Below are positions 57,401 to 64,000 of a stretch of 64,000 nt of DNA, one piece after another; within the stretch, counting starts at the first letter, position 1, and every line of letters starts with the position of its first letter. Source of the stretch: Pelargonium cotyledonis. Taxonomy: Eukaryota; Streptophyta; Magnoliopsida; Geraniales; Geraniaceae. The notes beneath the pieces are model-generated. The model had not been told where the DNA came from. It worked only from the letters and a program-made list of their open reading frames with translations, and ran no database searches. A program made the position numbers and the translations under genes. The DNA lies in the NCBI GenBank assembly GCA_036897625.1, contig JAYMTA010000021.1, positions 34,114 through 98,113 of the forward strand, given 5' to 3'.

Positions 57401-60400
57401 GATTAACTGAAAAAAACAAATTTGATCGGCTTCCCATTCAATTAAAGCTCTTTTGCGGTTTTTAAACTAGAGGAATTTCTAAATTTCTAAGTACTTTGAC
57501 AGTTATGGTTTCATCAAGCAAGTGCAGGAATTCAGGTATAAACTTCTATCCTTATAAAGGAGCTACTAATGTAGGAGTTAACCTTTATAAAGTATATGCC
57601 GTGCTCTCAAAAACTAGTAATTAAAATAGAAAAAAGGGCCTATTAGCCCTAGTATATAAACACCCTAAATTAAGTATAGTTATAATCCCAAATACAGGGT
57701 CCCTAAATTTAATAGGTGCCAAAGAAAAGCTTCTGCGCTTATACCTTACCCCAGTCTATAGCTCTTCGACGAATATATCGGGTCCCGTCCCAAAAGAACT
57801 AATGACATCGATAAAGAGAGTGCTCCTAATAACAGCTCCATTAGGAAAACTAAATACCTTACTTTTCTTAAAATATTGCTGAGGGTTGGCTACACAGCAA
57901 ATAAATTGGGAGAAGAAGGCTCTTCAGAAGGGTGATTTACTTTTCGTGATATGATGAAACAAAGGATCCCTTTAAAATTCTATTACAAACTTCGATATGT
58001 GGATCTACTATTAGGTCGAGGAGAATACCTAACTTAAGGTTTTTTGCAAGTCTCCACTGTCTTCGACTTCAACCCTTTATTATATTCTATAGATTATAAG
58101 AGTTCTCTATCTAAGGGATTTTATGAATTGTTAACTTAATACAGCGCTAGGAGACACATTTTATAAACTCAAGCAAAGGGGACGCGTTTACTTGGTATAT
58201 ATCCGTGGCATAGGCCCTTTTTTTGGAGTATAGCTATGGGTATTCAAACAAATTAAAAATAAATAGAGCCCTCAAGTATCTTAAGTTAAGAAGGATCAAG
58301 GCAAGCTAAAAGAAATTCTTTTAGGATGTCGATCGGCGCACAAGGAGGACTCTACTAAAAAAAAGGCATCCAAACACAAATCTATAGGGTAAGCACCCCC
58401 TCTGAATAAGGTTGTTATGAGTGTAAAAAAAATTCCTTAATAAAGTCAAGTGACCTAGACCTAGCCGGGATAACAAAAATAGACTAAGGCCAAAAGTTAA
58501 TTTCTTATAAACTCCAGTAAGCAATATAATAACAACGACTAACTAGGAACTGAGTCTTTTATAATACAAGGAGTCGGTAAGACTAAAATTTAACAAAGGA
58601 ATACCATACTGACAAGAGGGGACAAGAAGTTTGTATCTATTTTTTTGTTACTGCATAGCTAAGAACGAACCAGCTAAAATACCTCATTTCAGACTATAGG
58701 CTAGAAGATACTCGTGCTACTTTTGACAAAAAAACTTGGTAATTTAGGACTAATCAGGAACCCCGATGTTCAATCGAGGTCTTTTCTATACTATACCCTA
58801 TCCTTTTTTACTGAATTATGAATCCTTTTTCTGATAGTATTTATGCGCTATCGTATGGTTCCGGGGAGCTTAAACGGGATACTTGTAGATATCCATTATT
58901 GATAGGAGATTCTTTGGTTTGCTTTTTGTCTCTTGTATTATAAACTGCTCCTTTGCCCTGATTTTTCCTTTGTATACCTTTTTGTGTACCAGAGTATATA
59001 TTCTTTCTACTTTTGTTCACTGACAGTCTTAGAACACAAGGTCCAAAAAGCACGTTATTAAAATTAAGAAAGTTGCTTTGCCTTATGAGAGTCTTGTTTA
59101 ATTTAAGGAGTAGGTGTCTCTTGTATATATCGGGAATCTCTCGTAAATCTTTTTCTAGGGTGCTAAGAGAAATAAAAAAAGCTTACTTCAATTAACAAGT
59201 GTAATGTACTATACGAATAAGATCTTAAATATAGGCAATTACCTAAGCTAAAGTAAAGCGCATACCTAACTAAAAAGAATTGGCTCTAGTTTTTCGATTT
59301 AATTTAGGAACACTTTCCAATCCAAGGATCCTTGTACTTTAATTATAAGAGAATTCTCCACTACGCGCGGTCGAATACTTAAAATGTTATCCATAATTGG
59401 GAGCTTCCGTTCTACTTGAACTTTTTTATAGTACTAATTAAACCCTTGCCCTCCCTCTACACAACTAGTTGTAAAGGGAAAGTTTTGTTTTAAAAGAGAG
59501 GATACTCACTAGCATTTCATTAAATATTTATAAAACCTACGATTTCGGATGTGGGTTAATTAGTGAAATTAAGGCGGTTAAAAAGAATAGGAAACCACCT
59601 AGCTTACTTATGCAAAAAAGACGAAGGAAGGCTAAGAACTTTCTTACACTACACAGGATCCTATATTGCTAGGGTTTGAGATTTAGACAGTAAAGTAAGT
59701 CTTGATTCCATCTTATAACTAAAAAAATTATAGTATATTGAAAACAAATACGAAAAGCACTAACCAGGTACGCGCATATTTTTTTCTAATGAATGACCCA
59801 GACTTCGAATAGCCGAATTAGTTTAGAGAGCTCACCCATTTTCCCTACTTTAGGATTTACAACGAGTTTAGACCAGTTTGTAAAGTTAAAAACTAGACTT
59901 ATACTGGTAAGGAAATCTTGTTAGTGAAGCTTCAAAGACACACTCATGTGTTATCACGCTTGATAAAAAAAAGTACGAGAAAATAGGCGGAAACTCTTGT
60001 AAACAAAGCGGTAGAACCAGAATTTATAACGGTTATGAGCTTTGTTTTCCATATAATACTTGGGCCTCCTTTTATTCTTATACAATTAATTATTGACATA
60101 AAGAGTTTTTGCAAGAGATTCTATAAAAGTAACATCAAGGTAAAACGTAAAAACCCTCTACAAGAAGTATGAAAACGTAAGGCGAAGGAGATCTCACAAT
60201 TAGATAGCCGGTATATACACATACCTATATTATTATAGGAATTTGATAGGGATATATTCTAAATAAATATAGAAGCTTACCGGATTCTATATAAGGATAA
60301 CACAATTTTTAGTATAAAATTGAAAAAGTAAATGCTGGATTACCCAAGTCCTCCGTAGTCGCTTGGTTCTTTCTGTCTTTTACCAACCCCTGACTAAGGT

Positions 60401-61698
60401 GTAATTTCGTTAAATAGGATTCCTATTATCCGACCGAGAATTGTGAGAACCGGAGGAAGTTAATAGGATAAATTGGACGTTCATATAAGGTATCCCATTT
60501 TAAGGCATGCAAGGAAAGTCACATGAATGCTTGTAAAATCTTTGCAGTCGTAGATTATCCTGACTTACTAAGAGCCAAAAGCATTAGTACTAGACTAGCA
60601 AGTAACTTTACAATAACTTATTAGTAGCAATTGTAGGAATCACAATTACTTATATAGAATAATTTCGTAACAATCTCTATAATCTGGGTCTTGCCGATAT
60701 CAACACAACTTACTATAAAAAAGCAATCACTATGTACGTTTCCCCTGTACAACTTAATGAGCATAAGTGGGTATCGTAAAAGGAGTCCAAGACAACGGGC
60801 TAGATTATCGTAAGACTTTTTCTATATAACCGATCGTGAGTACCTGAACCTAAAATAATAGAAATTAGGAGTTCAAAGGGATTCCTAAAGTCTCTGGTAT
60901 AGGCTTGCTTATGAAAAGGAAAGCTAGTAATTACCTTGTTAAGATTCTTAGGAATCGGTTTCTTTAAATTACTTAGTTATAAAGTAAAGGCAATAGGGGG
61001 CAAGCTTACTCGAATGAATATTGAATAGTATATACTACCTTAAGTTTGTTAACTAATAGTCATTTGAAGTTCTGTAATAAAAAAAGCCATAGAATAGTTC
61101 TGAAATCACAGTATTTCTACTCCTTTGATAACGCCTGGGTCTTGATTTACTACAAAAAGATTCTTAAGGTTGCTGATATTTGGAAAAGGTAACCCCCTAA
61201 ACTCGATTTTTACTTAACCAAGGCCTACCTCTTGTAAATAAGAAATCCTTCGTAGCGGAACTTCTGATGCAATGCGCAGTTTTAAGATTATACTTCTTTA
61301 TTTTCCATAAGTTTAATAGTAAGTACTTTTCTTTTATATTACCCCTTTGCCTATGACTGAACTCTAAGCAGTCTTATAAGATACCATCATCCGTACCGAA
61401 TTGATGGATAGTACTAATTTTTTAGGATATATAGGTTTTTGTTTATTTATAAGGGTATGTCCTGCCAGATATATTTTGTCTTTACTCTATTTATAACTAC
61501 TGCTTTTTTGAGTTTAACCAAGAAATGTGAGATCTCCTGTTATACAACACAGCCTTTTTAATAGCTCGCCCGGAAAGTTAATTTAGGAGTCAGATGAGTT
61601 CTTATTAATATCCGGTTTTAGCAAAGCAGCTTTTATTTTAAAAGGTAATCTCCCTGCAATAAATATTAATAAAAGTGTAATGATACTCGTAAGGAAAG
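54419..61698. other. Long spacer, no gene found
   Basis: Seven kilobases of AT-rich closed sequence. (AG)6 lies at 55934-55945. A 10-bp tandem (TCCTTTTAGC twice) is at 57221-57240, and an 8-bp tandem (AATTTCTA twice) at 57474-57489. GGATCC words at 57964, 59326 and 59656. A minus-strand GTTCAAATCC word at 56492-56501 has no T stem. ORFs at 58321, 58841 and 59013 are unsupported. Confidence 0.5.
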
Positions 61699-61950
61699 CT
61701 AAGGAAAGTTCCTATTTGCTACATGTCTAAAAGCGCTACTTGCATAGTAAAGTCGCCGTCCTCGAGAGATGATAATATAAGGGACCGGGCATACGATATG
61801 AGATGAAAAACAAATGGAATAAAGAAACCCAGGGATGCCCTCTAATTTACCTAACCAAGGCAAAGTAACCTCTCCCAGCCTTTTCTTTAAAAATTGCCTT
61901 TTGATTTCTTTTAAAGATATATTTTTTACTTCTAACTCATAGTAACTCAT
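61699..61950 (-). CDS. Doubtful 83-codon ORF with J-domain-like start
   Basis: ATG at 61948-61950 on the minus strand. The first 26 residues, MSYYELEVKNISLKEI then KRQFLKKRLG, recall helices I and II of DnaJ J-domains (YYE, then S-x-x-E-I-K and an aromatic four residues on). Two residues are missing between YYE and the Ser, and the diagnostic HPD motif is absent; the continuation is TLPWLGKLEG. No ribosome site is visible. The rest is Ile/Ser/Tyr-rich without pattern. Could be chance, or the decayed 5' part of a transferred J-protein gene. Confidence 0.2.
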   Translation of the reverse strand: MSYYELEVKNISLKEIKRQFLKKRLGEVTLPWLGKLEGIPGFLYSICFSSHIVCPVPYIIISRGRRLYYASSAFRHVANRNFP

Positions 61951-62580
61951 TTCTATACTTATACTAGTTTTTATATTAGTAAATGCGCGCTATAACTTAT
62001 TAGTTTTATTTAAGTCCAAAGTAACAAATTTGTAGACAAAAGATGTACTACTTATTATTAACCAATCTTGAGTATCATGTAATTTCAATGGAGCTCCCGT
62101 AGTCTCGGTAGGGTCTATTTATAGACACTTTAAATTACCACACAAGGTACCTCTAAGGATCTGCTCCCTAGAACGAGAGGAAACTCTTTATTAAAATTTT
62201 ATAGTATAGCAAGCTTTCATCAAGAGAGAAAGAAGAAGAACCCCGAGGTTAAACAAGTCTCCTCATTCAAGACACTTAAACTTAAAAGGAGTTCTTTTGA
62301 AGCTTATTTAAGTGGATTTATGCTTGTTTCTTTAATTTTAATTCTTTTTGCTAAGGCTTCGTATTAGATTCCGCGAATTCCTTTTTAAGTTATTTTTATG
62401 TCTTTCTAATCCTGCTTTTTCGTCTCGAGTTGAGAAAATAAATGAATTAATGCGTCAACGCCCATTAATAAATACATCTTTTTAATTATTTAACATAATA
62501 AGTGTGTTGTTTAGTAAACTTTTAGGAATCTCCTTTTTATACTTTCACGTGCTCATATTGTACTACCGGAAAAACTAGAC
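61951..62580. other. Spacer, no gene found
   Basis: AT-rich; nothing recognised. Confidence 0.55.
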
Positions 62581-62952
62581 TTGCAAGTTATGCTTAGCTT
62601 AGTAGTTAAGGGGGTATCCTTTATATACAATATTCGGTATATCCTTTTTAAAATACTATCAAGTTTAAGGGTTTTAGACTTTTACGTTTGGTATATTAAA
62701 GGAAACCTTGTAAAAAGACGACTAGAAAAATCTAAGTTTACCCCTACCCAAGGTTTAGAGAAATCCGATTTGTTCTTTGGAGATACTAAGCGGGCCCTTA
62801 ATCATGCATGCATTGGCTTCTTAGTCTATTTTTCTGCTTGCCAACGTAATATACAACAACTTCACAAATCGCCAGGAAGCGCTAGAGATTTAAAAAAGAC
62901 AGAAGATTCGTCCAAAAACCGAATTAGTGAGTGGATATTTGGGTCCAGATGA
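62581..62952 (+). CDS. Doubtful 123-codon ORF
   Basis: Longest start-to-stop frame of the window. TTG at 62581 is followed by ATG at 62590, and the shorter form (120 codons) is the more natural. The N-terminal third is hydrophobic (LSLVVKGVSFIYNIRYILFKIL). The middle and end are basic and Lys/Ser/Arg-rich. No ribosome site, motif or homolog recognised. A frame of this length is expected about once by chance in sequence of this size and composition. Confidence 0.2.
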   Translation: MQVMLSLVVKGVSFIYNIRYILFKILSSLRVLDFYVWYIKGNLVKRRLEKSKFTPTQGLEKSDLFFGDTKRALNHACIGFLVYFSACQRNIQQLHKSPGSARDLKKTEDSSKNRISEWIFGSR

Positions 62953-64000
62953 GATGAGCAGGGTTTGCTTTGTACCTAGAATCCGCTTTAGAATTTAATG
63001 TCTTAATAAAGGATTACAGAATTAAACAGAAATTGAGTCTATTAGAAATTCGGCAAGGTTTAGTTATTTGCCCGCGTGGGCTCCGGATATTTTGTATAAG
63101 CTTCGTTTGGTATGTTTAATTTATTACTCAGGAATTTAGCTAGTATTTCGGAGAGTTTATGAAGGAGTTGCCAATTAAGCAAAATTTGTATGAAATAATA
63201 TAGATGTTTCTTGGGAACTCAAAAATCCAAATAGAAGAAATTTAGGTTAAACTTATGAAAGAGCTACAGTAATTTATACTGAAAAGGAAGAAAATCTCAA
63301 TCAGTTGGTTTTACACCTTAGGACTTCTATTTTTTAAAGAGTAACCCTACCAGAAACAGATTATCTCAGGCTTTAACTCCAAGATGTCCTTTCGAGAATA
63401 GGAAATCCTTAAACAAAACGCTACGAATATCACTTAGCGCTTTCTTTCTGAATACCTGTACTGGCTTTCTTAACTCCCCGGCTTTAGGTTGTAGTAAACA
63501 AGGAGAGAGCCCTCTTAAGGTATTTATCTTTCCCGGAGTTCCTTAGTTTAAAGCAATAAAAATTTCTAGGACTAATATAGCAGCATGAAGCAAGGTCTAG
63601 AGCTGTTTCCTGAATATTTTGAGATCAACAAGCAACACAATCTCTTCTTTTAGGTCGGCAAATCCTAAAGAGAGTCAATTACGCTATAAAAAATCCTTAC
63701 GAGTCAAAGAATATTCCATATAAAAAAGAGGGACTAGGTCCTTGTATAGAATTTCCAAACGCTCAAGAAAGAAGAAAGCAAGATATCTCTCCATTTAAGG
63801 CTGGGTTTTAGAACTATGGCAAGATTTTCTTTTTGGATAATTCCCCCGCTTTAAACTTTTTGTACAGGAGCTTTGAGTTCAGCTCTAACTATGAGCATCA
63901 TTCGAACCTTTGTATGTCCTTTAACTTGAATAACACTTTATCACATGACAAAAGAGTTCCTTGGAAAGCGATGCAACTGCCTTGAGACTCTTTTTTCTTG
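62953..64000. other. Spacer with dispersed repeat copy 2
   Basis: Holds the second copy of the 35-bp repeat at 63402-63436. GAACCTTTGTATGT at 63905 also occurs at 36978, a match short enough to be chance. No gene. Confidence 0.5.
63402..63436 (+). repeat. Dispersed 35-bp repeat, copy 2
   Basis: Same orientation as 26189-26223, 33 of 35 bases identical, about 37 kb away. No terminal repeats or target duplication seen. Confidence 0.6.

Noticed and set aside
1-64000. CRISPR array, rRNA genes, insertion sequences, group II intron domain V
   Set aside because: I looked for regular direct repeats with spacers, conserved rRNA words, terminal inverted repeats with a transposase, and the conserved domain V hairpin on reading through; none was found by eye.

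Overview
The window is AT-rich (about one third G+C by eye) and almost entirely without recognisable genes. Stops are dense in all six frames. The longest ATG/GTG/TTG frames are 60-123 codons, about what base composition alone would give, and none matches a family I can name with confidence. I found no rRNA, no recognisable protein gene, no insertion sequence, no CRISPR array and no phage module.

The one secure gene is an intact elongator tRNA-Met(CAU) at 30164-30236 (+). Its sequence is that of the plastid trnM of the green lineage (also carried as a plastid-derived copy in plant mitochondria). With the base composition and the gene-free spacers, this suggests a greatly expanded, gene-poor organelle genome of a green alga or plant. 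A plastid is most likely, a plant mitochondrion is the alternative, and species cannot be told.

Two kinds of structured sequence lie on this background. (1) About twenty degenerate tRNA-like elements on both strands, usually a readable T arm (GGTTCRAATCC type) plus part of a D arm or acceptor stem and a damaged anticodon arm. Some keep an isotype hint (Gln, Arg-UCU, Lys-UUU, Asn-GUU). (2) A dispersed family of purine-rich, three-base-phased tracts (1-1250 minus, 7640-7905, 12390-12470 minus, 21900-23345, 32338-32480, 33616-33798, 47457-47546 minus, 53087-53572). They translate in one frame to similar Lys/Arg-rich peptides (theme I/V-A-L/M-K/R-K), interrupted by TAA and TAG. Several lie next to a tRNA-like element. 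They look like decayed members of a repeated coding family, and are the most unusual content here.

Layout: 1-1.25 kb minus-strand purine family; 1.25-7.6 kb spacer with one tRNA remnant and a 110-codon frame; 7.6-13 kb tRNA remnants and two family tracts; 13-21.9 kb spacer; 21.9-23.5 kb the largest family tract ending at a Lys-like tRNA remnant; 23.5-30 kb spacer; 30.2 kb intact trnM; 32-34 kb two short family tracts; 34-47 kb spacer with Asn- and Gln-like tRNA remnants; 47-50 kb family tract and two tRNA remnants; 53 kb tRNA remnant joined to a broken Lys-rich frame; 54-64 kb spacer with three weak ORFs. No operon structure is visible. All readings were made by eye.
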